A stretch of DNA of 64,000 nucleotides from Micromonospora echinofusca (GTDB taxonomy: Bacteria > Actinomycetota > Actinomycetes > Mycobacteriales > Micromonosporaceae). Below are positions 27,501-36,176 of this stretch, in pieces (within the stretch, counting starts at the first letter, position 1; each line of letters opens with the position of its first letter). The DNA lies in assembly GCF_900091445.1 (NCBI RefSeq), contig NZ_LT607733.1, positions 6,864,001 through 6,928,000 of the forward strand, in the 5' to 3' direction. The translations under genes and the position numbers were made by a program. The notes beneath the pieces were generated by a model, which saw only the letters and a program-made list of their open reading frames with translations, had not been told where the DNA came from and made no database searches.

Positions 27501-27523
27501 CCCAGTGGAGCCGTCCGGCATGA
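27497..27523 (+). other. Eight-codon open frame between folK and DUF3180
   Basis: MTQWSRPA is read from an ATG that overlaps the folK stop (ATGA) and ends in a TGA that overlaps the ATG of the DUF3180 gene. TAGAGT (27484-27489) ends 7 bases before it, so it could be the 5' end of a leaderless message. It may only relay coupling, or be chance. Confidence 0.35.
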
Positions 27524-28062
27524 CGCAGGCGCAGTCCCCAGGACCCGGCGGGACGGGCCCCGAGCGGTCCCGGATGGGCCCCACCCGGGCCTCCACCCTG
27601 CTCGTGGCCGGCCTCGGCGCCGCCGCGCTGGCCTGGCTGCTGATCAGCACCCTCTACTACGACTACCTGCCGGAGCTGCCCTGGCTGCCCGTGGTCACGC
27701 TCGCCGCGCTGGCCGTGCTGGAGGCGTACGCCGCGGCCAACACCCGGGCGCGCATCGAGCGCCGGCCGGGCCGCGACCCGGTCAACCCGCTGCTGGTGGC
27801 CCGGTTCGTGGTACTGGCCAAGGCGTCGGCGCTGGCGGGCGCGATCTTCGCCGGCTTCTACGCCGGGCTGACCGGCTGGCTCTTCGTGGAGCGCACCGAC
27901 GCCGCGGTGGGCGACCGGCCGGTCGCCGGCGCCGGCCTGCTCGCCGCCCTGGCGCTGGTGGCGGCGGCGCTCTGGTTGGAGCGCTCCTGCCGGGTTCCGG
28001 AGCAGGAGGACGACGAGGACCGCGAGCCCGGCAACCGGGAGGGCCGCCCCGGCCCGCGCTGA
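27520..28062 (+). CDS. DUF3180 family membrane protein
   Basis: Protein of 180 residues with four membrane helices as two hairpins (about 24-45 with 51-70, then about 93-115 with 128-150) and a charged acidic tail. DUF3180 proteins follow folK in many actinobacteria, but their role is unknown. The ATG at 27520 overlaps the stop of an eight-codon frame; a GTG at 27505 is an alternative start. Confidence 0.8.
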   Translation: MTQAQSPGPGGTGPERSRMGPTRASTLLVAGLGAAALAWLLISTLYYDYLPELPWLPVVTLAALAVLEAYAAANTRARIERRPGRDPVNPLLVARFVVLAKASALAGAIFAGFYAGLTGWLFVERTDAAVGDRPVAGAGLLAALALVAAALWLERSCRVPEQEDDEDREPGNREGRPGPR

Positions 28063-28184
28063 TCCCGGGGGGTTACGCCCGGCCGTCCACGCGGGTACGG
28101 TGCCTGCGACCGGAGAGCAACGCCGCCCCGGTCCGCCCGTGCGTCGGACCTGGCTGGACGGGCGGCCACGTGGGAGGCGGCGTC

Positions 28185-29399
28185 ATGCGGTACGACGAAC
28201 CGGGGCGGGAGCCGTCCCCCGAGCCCTCGTCCAGCATCCCGGCCTCCGTCCTGGAGAACGTCTTCGACGACCCCGCGCACGGTGAGCCCGGCCGCGACCG
28301 GTTAGCCGTGCACGTCGTCTGGGAGTTGCTGCTCCTGGCCGGGCTGGGCGTCCTCGCGTACCTGCTCTGGGCGGAGGACCCGGCCGCGCTGCGTGGCGAC
28401 GCGCTGCGTTCCCTGCTCCTCGACGCGGTCGTGCTCGGGCTGCTGGCGCTGGCCGCCGGGCTGACCCTGCGTACGGCGGCGGTGAACCTGGCCGTCGGGC
28501 CCGTGGCGGTCGCCGCCGCGCTGCACGTGGCCGAGCAGGGCGACCGGGGCGTCGGCGCCGCCGTCGGCCCTGCCCTGCTGGTCGCCGCGCTGGGCGGGCT
28601 CGCCCTGGGGCTGGTCGTGGTGGTGCTGCACGTTCCCGGCTGGGCCGCGTCCCTCGCCGGCGCGGGCGGGGTGATCGTCTACATCCAGCAGCGCTCCGCG
28701 TCGGTGCTGCCGCAGGGCGACTACGACCCGGAGCGCGGTGCCCTGCACCTCTTCGTCGGGTTCGCGGCCGTCGCGGTGCTCGGCGGCCTGTTCGGGTCGG
28801 TGCGGGCCGTCCGCCGGATGGTCGGCCGGTTCCGCCCGGTCGTGGATCCGGCCCGCCGCCGGGGCGCGGTGGCGGCGGTGGTCACCGCCGGCGCGTTCGT
28901 CGGCTCCACGGTGCTGGCCGCGCTGGCCGGCATGCTCGTCGCCAGCCGGGACCTCGCTCCGGTCGCGCCGGAACCCGGGCTCGACTGGACGGTGCTCGCG
29001 GTCGGTCTGGCGCTGCTCGCCGGCACCAGCGCCTTCGGCCGGCGTGGCGGCGTCTTCGGCACGCTGCTGGCGGTCTGCCTGGTCACGGTCCTCCTGGCGT
29101 ACGCGCGGGCCCGCGGCTGGACGGTCAGCCGGTGGGGGGTCGGCGCCGCGGCGCTCGGCGTCGGGCTGCTGGTCACCCGGCTGGTGGAGGCGTACGGGCG
29201 GCCGGCGACCGGCGCCGCGGCGGAACCGGTCCCCGCCGGGGACGCCCGGATCGGCGGGGGCTGGACGGCACCCCCGGCCGACCCGGTCGGCGACTGGCCG
29301 CCCGCCGTGCCGAGGCGACCCTCCGAGAGTCCCGTGGACCCCTGGAGCGACCCGGGCTGGGAGAACGGCCCACGCCGGTGGGACGCCGACGAGCGGTGA
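28185..29399 (+). CDS. Polytopic membrane protein, weakly ABC-permease-like
   Basis: Protein of 404 residues with eight to ten membrane helices and an acidic, Pro-rich C-terminal tail of about 75 residues. The segment TAAVNLAVGPVAVAA recalls the conserved region of sugar-type (BPD_transp_2) ABC permeases, but no ATPase or binding protein of that type is nearby and the assignment is weak. GGGAGG lies about 8 bases before the ATG. It stands alone after the folate operon. Confidence 0.65.
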   Translation: MRYDEPGREPSPEPSSSIPASVLENVFDDPAHGEPGRDRLAVHVVWELLLLAGLGVLAYLLWAEDPAALRGDALRSLLLDAVVLGLLALAAGLTLRTAAVNLAVGPVAVAAALHVAEQGDRGVGAAVGPALLVAALGGLALGLVVVVLHVPGWAASLAGAGGVIVYIQQRSASVLPQGDYDPERGALHLFVGFAAVAVLGGLFGSVRAVRRMVGRFRPVVDPARRRGAVAAVVTAGAFVGSTVLAALAGMLVASRDLAPVAPEPGLDWTVLAVGLALLAGTSAFGRRGGVFGTLLAVCLVTVLLAYARARGWTVSRWGVGAAALGVGLLVTRLVEAYGRPATGAAAEPVPAGDARIGGGWTAPPADPVGDWPPAVPRRPSESPVDPWSDPGWENGPRRWDADER

Positions 29400-29453
29400 G
29401 CCGGCGCCGCGTCCACCGGGCCGGAAGTGATCTCGCCGGTTAGGCTCGGCGAC

Positions 29454-29768
29454 ATGACCGACACACCATCGACCTCCGCTGGCCCGTCGTTCGAGGAACT
29501 CGACGCGTTGTCCACTGAGGAGCTGCGCGAGCGGGCGTTCGCGGTCGCCCGGGAGCGCCGCGACGTGCGCTTCTTCTGGTCCGTGCTGCGGCACCTGCCG
29601 AACGCGGACGAGGCCGCGGCCCTCGACGGCGCACCCAACTCCGTGGGGCCGACGATCGACGAGGCCGCGGCGCTGTGGCGGGAGTTGACCGGGCACGGCT
29701 ACGAGGAGTCGGCGCCGCTGCTGCGGGCCGCGTTCATCGACTACCTGATGAAGCACCCGCGACGGTGA
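29454..29768 (+). CDS. Small hypothetical cytoplasmic protein
   Basis: Protein of 104 residues, mostly helical and acidic, with no signal or membrane span. It contains the pattern ELRERAFAVARERRDVRFFW and ends with FIDYLMKHPRR. Similar short proteins occur in related actinomycetes, but I know of no assigned function. TAGGCT (29441-29446) ends 7 bases before the ATG, so a leaderless transcript is likely. Confidence 0.75.
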   Translation: MTDTPSTSAGPSFEELDALSTEELRERAFAVARERRDVRFFWSVLRHLPNADEAAALDGAPNSVGPTIDEAAALWRELTGHGYEESAPLLRAAFIDYLMKHPRR

Positions 29769-29828
29769 CGGCGACCGGCGGCCCCGGGCAGGTTTGCCTC
29801 CCACGGTCCGCCGGGAACTGACCCGATC

Positions 29829-30326
29829 ATGGCGCTCACCAACCCGCCCCGGACCGGCGGTCGCTACGGGACGGCGGCGGGCACGGGCGCGCTCGCGGCC
29901 CTGCTGCTGGTCGCGGTCTGCGGCAGCCCGGCGTACGTCGGCTGGGCCGCCGGCACCGACCCGAACTCCGCCGGCGGCTGGTACCTGCAACTGCTCTCCT
30001 GGCCGGCGTGGCGCTTCGACGGCGACGGGGCGACCGGCGGCCTGCTCGTGGCGAACCTGCGGGCCGTCCTGCTGGTCATCCTCGCGGCGCTCTTCCTCTA
30101 CCTGCTGCCCACCTCGCAGGTGGCCCGGGTGCAGGGGTCGGGGACGCAGTTCTTCTCCGGCTGGGCCGCGTACGTCCTGGCCAGCGGCTTCGCCTCACTG
30201 ATCGCCGCCTTCCTCGGCCCGGAACCGGCCCTGCTCACGGCGATCCAGGCGGGCGGCGCCGGCGCGACCTACGGCTTCCTCTCGGGCTGGATCATCGGCA
30301 CGGCCAGCCTCGGCGGCCGCGCCTGA
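29829..30326 (+). CDS. Hypothetical four-span membrane protein
   Basis: Protein of 165 residues with four hydrophobic segments (about 18-38, 77-95, 109-125 and 137-158) joined by short loops; the first loop contains many Trp and Gly residues. No family recognised. It lies 60 bp after the preceding small gene on the same strand and is convergent with the ABC ATPase gene. Confidence 0.65.
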   Translation: MALTNPPRTGGRYGTAAGTGALAALLLVAVCGSPAYVGWAAGTDPNSAGGWYLQLLSWPAWRFDGDGATGGLLVANLRAVLLVILAALFLYLLPTSQVARVQGSGTQFFSGWAAYVLASGFASLIAAFLGPEPALLTAIQAGGAGATYGFLSGWIIGTASLGGRA

Positions 30327-30385
30327 CCGGCCGCCGCCCACCCGCTCGGGCCCGCACCCTTCGAGGGCGTTTCACCCGGCTGCCC

Positions 30386-31387
30386 TCACCCCTCGCGGTC
30401 GCCCAGTTCGAGCAGCCGCGTCCGGCTGAGTACGCCGACCGGCCGCCCCCCGTCGGTCACCACGATGCGTTCCGCGGCCGAGCTCAGCAGCGTCCCCAGC
30501 GCGTCGTACGCCGAGCCGCCGAGCGGCATCGTCGGCAGCCCGGCCACCCCGGTCTCGGGCAGCGGCTCGACGGTCTCGCCGGTGACCGGGGTGACGGCCA
30601 GCCGGCGGATGCCCCGGTCGGCGCCCACGAACTCGCGTACGAAGGGTGTGGCGGGGGCGCCGAGCACGGCGGCGGGGGTGTCGTACTGCTCCAGCCGCCC
30701 GCCCTCGGAGAGCACCGCGATCCGGTCGCCCAGCCGGACCGCCTCGTCCAGGTCGTGGGTGACCAGCACGATGGTCTTGCGCACCTCGGCCTGCAACCGG
30801 AGGAACTCCTCCTGCAACCGGGTCCGCGCGATCGGGTCGACGGCCGAGAACGGCTCGTCCATCAGCAGCACGACCGGGTCGGCGGCCAGCGCCCGGGCCA
30901 CCCCGACGCGCTGCCGCTGCCCGCCGGAGAGCTCGTGCGGGTAGCGCCGGCCGAACGTGGCCGGGTCGAGCCCGACGAGTTCCAGCAGCTCGTCGACGCG
31001 GCGGCGGCTGCGCTCGCGGGGCCAGCCGAGCAGGCGGGGCACGGTGGCGACGTTGGCGCTGACCGTCTGGTGCGGAAAGAGCCCGACGTTCTGGATCACG
31101 TAGCCGATCCGACGGCGCAGCCGGACCGGGTCGACCCGGGTGACGTCCTCGCCGCCGAGCAGGATCCGGCCGCCGGTCGGCTCGATGAGGCGGTTGACCA
31201 TGCGCAGCACCGTGGACTTGCCGCAGCCCGACGGTCCGATCAGCACCGCCAGCTCGCCGGCGGCGATGTCCAGGCTCAGCTCGCGTACGGCCTCGGTGCC
31301 GTCGGGGTAGCGCTTGCGGATGCCCTCCAGCACGATCGACGCCGCGCGCGGTTCGGCGGGGGCGGTGCCCTCCGGGGTAACGTCCAC
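30386..31387 (-). CDS. Glycine betaine/choline-type ABC transporter ATPase (ProV/OpuCA)
   Basis: ATPase of 333 residues powering uptake of compatible solutes such as glycine betaine or choline. Walker A GPSGCGKST is at 51-59; the signature HELSGGQRQR and Walker B VVLLMDEPFS follow. The C-terminal part after about residue 245 has one CBS-like segment, the usual ionic-strength sensor of this family. The GTG at 31387 follows GGAAGGA. Its start lies two bases from the divergent permease start, so each gene's signals lie inside the other's coding sequence. Confidence 0.9.
   Translation of the reverse strand: MDVTPEGTAPAEPRAASIVLEGIRKRYPDGTEAVRELSLDIAAGELAVLIGPSGCGKSTVLRMVNRLIEPTGGRILLGGEDVTRVDPVRLRRRIGYVIQNVGLFPHQTVSANVATVPRLLGWPRERSRRRVDELLELVGLDPATFGRRYPHELSGGQRQRVGVARALAADPVVLLMDEPFSAVDPIARTRLQEEFLRLQAEVRKTIVLVTHDLDEAVRLGDRIAVLSEGGRLEQYDTPAAVLGAPATPFVREFVGADRGIRRLAVTPVTGETVEPLPETGVAGLPTMPLGGSAYDALGTLLSSAAERIVVTDGGRPVGVLSRTRLLELGDREG
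31378..31383 (+). promoter_or_regulatory. -10 hexamer of the first permease gene
   Basis: TAACGT ends 6 bases before the ATG at 31390 and lies within the first codons of the divergent ATPase gene. Confidence 0.45.
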
Positions 31388-31389
31388 AC

Positions 31390-32073
31390 ATGTCCTTCCG
31401 CCTGAGCTACCGGGCCGACCCGGGTAACCCGTGGTTCTCCTGGCAGTACGTGCGGGACAACTCTGACACGATCCTCGCCGCCGTGCGTGAGCACGCCTCG
31501 CTGACCGCTCGCGCGGTGCTGATCGCCGCCCTGATCGCGCTGCCACTGGCGGTGGCCGCGTACTGGTACCGCTCGCTGGCCGGGCCGGTCCTGGCCCTCA
31601 CCGGGGTGCTCTACACGGTGCCGTCGCTGGCGCTCTTCGCGTTCATCGCCCCCTACCTGGGCATCGGCGCGCTGACCGCGCTCAGCGTGGTGGTCCTCTA
31701 CGCGCTGCTGGTGATCGTCCGCAACGCCGTCGCCGGGCTCAACCAGGTGCCCCCCGAGGTCCGCGAGGCGGCCGAGGGCATGGGGTACGGCCGCTGGGGC
31801 CGGCTGTTCCGGGTCGAGCTGCCGCTGGCCCTGCCGGGCATCCTCACCGGGCTGCGGCTGGCCACCGTCTCCACCGTGGCCCTGGTGACCGTGGGCGTGG
31901 TGATCGGGCGCGGCGGTCTCGGGCAGCTCATCTTCGCCGGCTTCCAGAACAACTTCTACAAGGCGCAGATCATGACGGGGACGCTGCTCTGCGTCCTGCT
32001 CGCCCTGGTGCTCGACCTGGTCCTGGCGGGGGCGGGCCGGCTGCTGACCCCCTGGCTGAAGCGGGCCCGGTGA
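31390..32073 (+). CDS. Glycine betaine/choline-type ABC transporter permease (OpuCB-like)
   Basis: Protein of 227 residues with about six membrane helices and the permease EAA loop (PPEVREAAEGMGYGRWG) that docks the ATPase. SWQYVRDNSDTI at the N-terminus is typical of OpuCB/OpuCD proteins. It is probably leaderless. Its stop TGA lies at the edge of a two-copy 59-bp repeat that separates it from the second permease. Confidence 0.9.
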   Translation: MSFRLSYRADPGNPWFSWQYVRDNSDTILAAVREHASLTARAVLIAALIALPLAVAAYWYRSLAGPVLALTGVLYTVPSLALFAFIAPYLGIGALTALSVVVLYALLVIVRNAVAGLNQVPPEVREAAEGMGYGRWGRLFRVELPLALPGILTGLRLATVSTVALVTVGVVIGRGGLGQLIFAGFQNNFYKAQIMTGTLLCVLLALVLDLVLAGAGRLLTPWLKRAR

Positions 32074-32187
32074 GCGCGAGGAACGCAGCGCAGCGGAGTC
32101 CCGCAGTCGCGAACGAAGAGGTTGGCCGGTGAGCGCGAGGAACGTAGCGCGGCGGAGTCCCGCAGTCGCGAACGAAAGGCGGGCCCG
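32070..32187. repeat. Two tandem 59-bp repeats between permease genes
   Basis: Copies at 32070-32128 and 32129-32187 share GTGAGCGCGAGGAACG and CGGAGTCCCGCAGTCGCG, with few mismatches. The 13-mer GCGGGCCCGGTGA occurs at both outer junctions (32061 and 32180), so the array may have split an original GTGA overlap of the two permease genes. The sequence resembles the repeats upstream of ftsH in inverted orientation. Confidence 0.8.
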
Positions 32188-32910
32188 GTGAACCCGGTCG
32201 AGGCGGCGTTGGTCTGGCTCAACGATCCGCTCAACTGGACGAACCCGGGCGGTGTCCTGGACCGGCTCGGCGAGCACCTGTCGATGTCGGCGGCGGCGGT
32301 GGCCCTCGGCTGCCTGGTCGCCTGGCCGATCGGGCTCTGGCTCGGGCACACCGGCCGGGGCGGCGGCCTGGTGGTGCTGGTGTCCAACGTGTCGCTGGCC
32401 GTGCCCACGCTCGCCCTGCTCACCATCCTGCCGCTGACCTTCCTCGGCTTCGGCCGGCCGTCGGTGGTGGTCGCGCTGGCCGTGTTCGCGGTGCCGCCGC
32501 TGCTGGCGAACGCGTACACGGGGGTGCGGCAGGCCGATCCGGAGGCCCGGGACGCGGCGCGCGGGATGGGCTTCTCCGGCTGGCAGTTGCTGCGCCGGGT
32601 CGAGCTGCCGCTGGCGGTGCCCTACCTGGCGGCCGGGTTCCGCACGGCGGCGGTGCAGGTGGTGGCGACCGCCGCGCTGGCGTCCTTCGTCAACGGTGGC
32701 GGCCTGGGCCAGATCATCCGGGCGGGCTTCGGGCTGGACATCGCGGCCGGCGGCGGACAGATCATCGCCGGCGGCGTGCTGGTGGCCGGGCTCGCCATGT
32801 TGCTGGAACTGGTACTGGCCCTGGTCGAGCGGCTGGTCACGCCGCGCCCGCTGCGGGCGGACCGCCGTCGGGCGCGCCGCCGGGCGGCGCAGGCGGTGGC
32901 CGGCGGCTGA
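32188..32910 (+). CDS. Glycine betaine/choline-type ABC transporter permease (OpuCD-like)
   Basis: Second membrane subunit, 240 residues, about six helices, with its own EAA loop (DPEARDAARGMGFSGWQ). The N-terminal NPVEAALVWLNDPLNW pattern is typical of the family. The GTG start sits exactly at the right edge of the 59-bp repeat array. It forms a heterodimer with the first permease and the divergent ATPase. Confidence 0.9.
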   Translation: MNPVEAALVWLNDPLNWTNPGGVLDRLGEHLSMSAAAVALGCLVAWPIGLWLGHTGRGGGLVVLVSNVSLAVPTLALLTILPLTFLGFGRPSVVVALAVFAVPPLLANAYTGVRQADPEARDAARGMGFSGWQLLRRVELPLAVPYLAAGFRTAAVQVVATAALASFVNGGGLGQIIRAGFGLDIAAGGGQIIAGGVLVAGLAMLLELVLALVERLVTPRPLRADRRRARRRAAQAVAGG

Positions 32911-33158
32911 GCGTCTCCGCCCACCCCGACGCCGAGCCCGAGCGGGCGTGCGACGGCGAATCCGGTTCACCTCCGGTGACGATCCGGTGACGAACTCCGC
33001 CTCGGGTTGTCGGTCCAGCGTGGAAGATGTTGGGGTGGGAAACCGGGCGGTCGCACAGCGGGCGCCCGTGGCAGACAGCGGGCGGCCGGACGAGATCGCC
33101 CGTCGGACACGCGGCCGGCCCGGCAGGGCCGCGCCGGGACACGGAAGGCGGGCACTCG

Positions 33159-34163
33159 ATGCGCGCACGTACACGCCTGGCCGTCGGTGCGGTGGGAGCC
33201 CTCGCCGCGGCGGGGATGCTGACCGGTTGCGGCGACGCCGGCTCCTCCGGCACGGACGCCCCCGAGCAGGCGGCCTCCGGCGCCGGCTGCGCGCCGGTGG
33301 CCGGTGACCAGCTCGTCGTGCTCGACGACGACAAGAAGCTCCAGAACACCGACAACGTCATCCCGGCGGTCAACGCCGACGCGGCCAACCCGCAGTTGCT
33401 CGCGGCGCTGGACAAGGTCTCGGCCGCGCTCGACACGCCGAAGCTGATCCAGCTCAACAAGGCCGTCGACGTCGACCGCAAGACGGCGCAGAAGGCGGCC
33501 GAGGAGTTCGCGGCGGCCAACGGCGTCACCACGGGCATCGCCAAGGGGCCCGGCGGCAAGATCGTGATCGGCGCGGCCAACTTCACCGAGAACCAGATCC
33601 TGGCCGAGCTCTACAAGATCGCCCTGACCGCCGCCGGCTACGACGCCAAGGTGCAGCAGATCGGCAACCGCGAGCTCTACGAGCCGGCCCTGGAGAAGGG
33701 CGAGATCCAGGTCGTCCCCGAGTACGCGGCGACCATGGCCGAGTTCCTCAACACCAAGGCCAACGGCAAGGACGCCCAGCCGGTGTCCTCGCCGGAGCTG
33801 GAGAAGACCGTCGCGGCGCTCAAGGCGGCCGGCGACAAGGTCGGTCTCGTCTTCGGCACGCCGGCCGCGGCGCAGGACCAGAACGCCTTCGCCGTGACCA
33901 AGGCGTTCGCCGACAAGTACGGCGTGCGTACCCTCTCCGAGCTGGCCGCCAAGTGCTCGGGCCAGGCCACGGTGCTGGCCGGGCCGCCGGAGTGCCCGCA
34001 GCGGCCGAAGTGCCAGGCGGGGCTCGTCCAGGTCTACGACTTCAAGGCCGGCTCGTTCAGCTCGCTGGACCAGGGCGGCCCGCAGACCAAGAACGCGCTG
34101 AAGACCGGGGCCGCGAGCGTGGGCCTGGTGTTCTCCTCGGACGGCGCGCTGGCCGTCGGCTGA
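33159..34163 (+). CDS. Glycine betaine/choline-type substrate-binding lipoprotein, circularly permuted
   Basis: Lipoprotein of 334 residues with lipobox LTGC (Cys24). It has both halves of an OpuAC-type binding domain, but in swapped order. Residues about 50-120, starting LVVLDDDKKLQNTDNV, correspond to the usual C-terminal end; residues about 135-334, starting KIVIGAANFTENQ, correspond to the usual N-terminal part and end in LVFSSDGALAVG, which normally runs straight into LVVLDDD. The fold could be preserved since the two ends lie close together. GGAAGG precedes the ATG. It completes the transporter operon. Confidence 0.88.
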   Translation: MRARTRLAVGAVGALAAAGMLTGCGDAGSSGTDAPEQAASGAGCAPVAGDQLVVLDDDKKLQNTDNVIPAVNADAANPQLLAALDKVSAALDTPKLIQLNKAVDVDRKTAQKAAEEFAAANGVTTGIAKGPGGKIVIGAANFTENQILAELYKIALTAAGYDAKVQQIGNRELYEPALEKGEIQVVPEYAATMAEFLNTKANGKDAQPVSSPELEKTVAALKAAGDKVGLVFGTPAAAQDQNAFAVTKAFADKYGVRTLSELAAKCSGQATVLAGPPECPQRPKCQAGLVQVYDFKAGSFSSLDQGGPQTKNALKTGAASVGLVFSSDGALAVG

Positions 34164-34271
34164 TCCCGGCCCGGCCACCGGCGGCGTTCCGTCGCCGGTG
34201 GCCGGCGTGGCGTTCGGCGGTGAAGATGCCGGATGCCCCGTTCACCCTTTCCGGGGCGGCACGACCCTCGG

Positions 34272-34277
34272 TAGGCT
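34272..34277 (+). promoter_or_regulatory. -10 hexamer before the coiled-coil protein gene
   Basis: TAGGCT ends 8 bases before the ATG at 34286. Confidence 0.45.
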
Positions 34278-34285
34278 GCGGACCC

Positions 34286-36073
34286 ATGCCAGCCCCGGTC
34301 GCCCCCGCCGACAAGCGCAGCCCGTCGCTGCTCACCATCCTCTTCTGGGCCGGTGTCGCCCTGGCGCCGGTGGCGGCGTTGATCCTGCTCGTCGCCGACG
34401 GCAACGGCCCGCTGCGGTTCGCCGCCGTGCTCGCCATCATGGCCGTCGTCCTGATCGGCCTGTCGATCGCGCTGCGCGCCGACGGCGCGGGCCCGGACCG
34501 GACCGACGAACTGCTGGACGAGATCGAGCAGCTCCGCCGCGAGCTGCGCGGGGAGGTCGTGGCCGCCGCCCAGCGCGGCAACCAGGCACTCGACGACGCC
34601 CGGCGGGCCCAGGAGGAGGTCGCCGCGCTGCGCCGGCGGCTGGACGCCAGCAGCGCCGCGCTGGCCGGCGTCGCCGTCCCGGCCGGCGCAGGCCGTGCCC
34701 GGGCGGCCGATGAGGCGGGCGCCGGCCGGGCGCGGGCGGCCGTCGACGACCCGGGCTTCGGCCGGGCGCGGGCGGCCGTCGACGACGCGGGGGCCGGCCG
34801 GGCGCGGGTGCCGGACCAGGACGACGTGGCACCCCGGCGGGGGCGCGCCGACCGGGACGACGAGGAACCCGCCCGCAGGCCGCAGCCGGGTCCGCCCGCC
34901 GAGCGGTCCGCGCCGGCCGGCGGCTACGGCACCGATCGGACGGCCGGGGCACCGGCTGGCGGGTACGGCCAGGAGGCCCCGGCACCCACCGGCGGGTACG
35001 CGGACCGGCGGGCGGCCGGCGGCACGGCCGGGGTGTACGGGGCGACCCGGCCGACGGAGCCGGGCAGCCAGCCAGGGGCCCGCCCGCTCGGCGTGGTGCG
35101 GCACACCGAGACCGTGCACGTCACCACCCGGCACACCATCGTCGACGGCTCCGCGTCCGTGCCCGCCGACCGGGGCGCCGGGTACGGCGGCGGGTACGCG
35201 GGGCGCTGGTCGCCGGCGCCGGAGGAGCGACCGTGGTCCGGCGAGCAGGACGACCGTTCCTGGGCCGGTCACGGGCACGCCGAGGTCGACGACCGGTCCC
35301 GCCGCGGCGACCGGCCGCGCCGGGACGACGACGGCCTGCGGCCGGGCCCCGGATCCGCCCCGGACGACCGGAGCCGGCCGGAGCAGCCCGGCGGCGGGGA
35401 GTGGTCGACCCAGGGCGACGACCGGGACTGGTCCGCCGCACCGGGTGCACGGGAGCGGTCCGCCGGGCGTGCCGACCGGGAGCGGCCGGGTCGGCACGAC
35501 GGGCGCGGGCAGCAGTGGGACGCGCCGGCATCCGCCGGACCGGGCTGGGCGGCGCCGGCCGGACCGTCCGGGCGCGGCCGGGCGTACGCGCCCGACGAGG
35601 CCGGTGGGGAGCAGTGGTCGCAGCTGAGCGCCGGGGACCGGTGGGCGGCCGTGCGGGACGACGAGCGGGGCCGGGAACTGCGGGTCGGGGAGCGGCGCGC
35701 CGAGATGCACGCCGACGCCAGCGGCACCGAGTACCGGGTCGCGGACCGCTGGGCGGCGGTCCGCCGGGACGAGCCGCGCCGGGGGCCGGAGCGGGGCGAC
35801 GACGGGTGGCGCGGCGGCTGGTCGGAGACGGATGACGCTCCGGCCCTGCCGGCCGGCGGGGTGCCGGTGCCCGACGAGTGGCGCCCGCCCCGCCAGCGGG
35901 GACACCAGCCCGAGGCGCGGCACGACGCCCGCCAGCCCGAGGCGCACCGCTCCCGCCGGGCGGAGCCCGAGCCGGAGCGGTACGGCCGGCGGCGGGAGGA
36001 GCACTACGGCTACCCGCTGCGGGACGACGAGCCCCGTGGGGGCGGTGCCCGCCCCACCGACCGCTGGCGCTGA
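34286..36073 (+). CDS. Membrane protein with coiled coil and long disordered tail
   Basis: Protein of 595 residues. Two membrane helices (about 15-34 and 41-62) form a hairpin, followed by a coiled coil (about 72-130) and a hydrophilic tail of some 460 residues rich in Arg, Asp, Gly and Pro. The tail opens with four 12-residue repeats of the GRARAAVDDAGA type made by a 36-bp DNA repeat, and has later DRWAAVR repeats. Nothing enzymatic is visible. It could be an envelope or scaffold protein. Confidence 0.7.
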   Translation: MPAPVAPADKRSPSLLTILFWAGVALAPVAALILLVADGNGPLRFAAVLAIMAVVLIGLSIALRADGAGPDRTDELLDEIEQLRRELRGEVVAAAQRGNQALDDARRAQEEVAALRRRLDASSAALAGVAVPAGAGRARAADEAGAGRARAAVDDPGFGRARAAVDDAGAGRARVPDQDDVAPRRGRADRDDEEPARRPQPGPPAERSAPAGGYGTDRTAGAPAGGYGQEAPAPTGGYADRRAAGGTAGVYGATRPTEPGSQPGARPLGVVRHTETVHVTTRHTIVDGSASVPADRGAGYGGGYAGRWSPAPEERPWSGEQDDRSWAGHGHAEVDDRSRRGDRPRRDDDGLRPGPGSAPDDRSRPEQPGGGEWSTQGDDRDWSAAPGARERSAGRADRERPGRHDGRGQQWDAPASAGPGWAAPAGPSGRGRAYAPDEAGGEQWSQLSAGDRWAAVRDDERGRELRVGERRAEMHADASGTEYRVADRWAAVRRDEPRRGPERGDDGWRGGWSETDDAPALPAGGVPVPDEWRPPRQRGHQPEARHDARQPEAHRSRRAEPEPERYGRRREEHYGYPLRDDEPRGGGARPTDRWR

Positions 36074-36176
36074 GCCCCCCGTCAGCCCTTCGCCAGCGCC
36101 CGGGAGATCGTCGACGTCGGGCGGGGACGGCATGCCCGGCCGGCCCGCCCGCGTCCCGGGGCGGTGCCGGGGCGGG

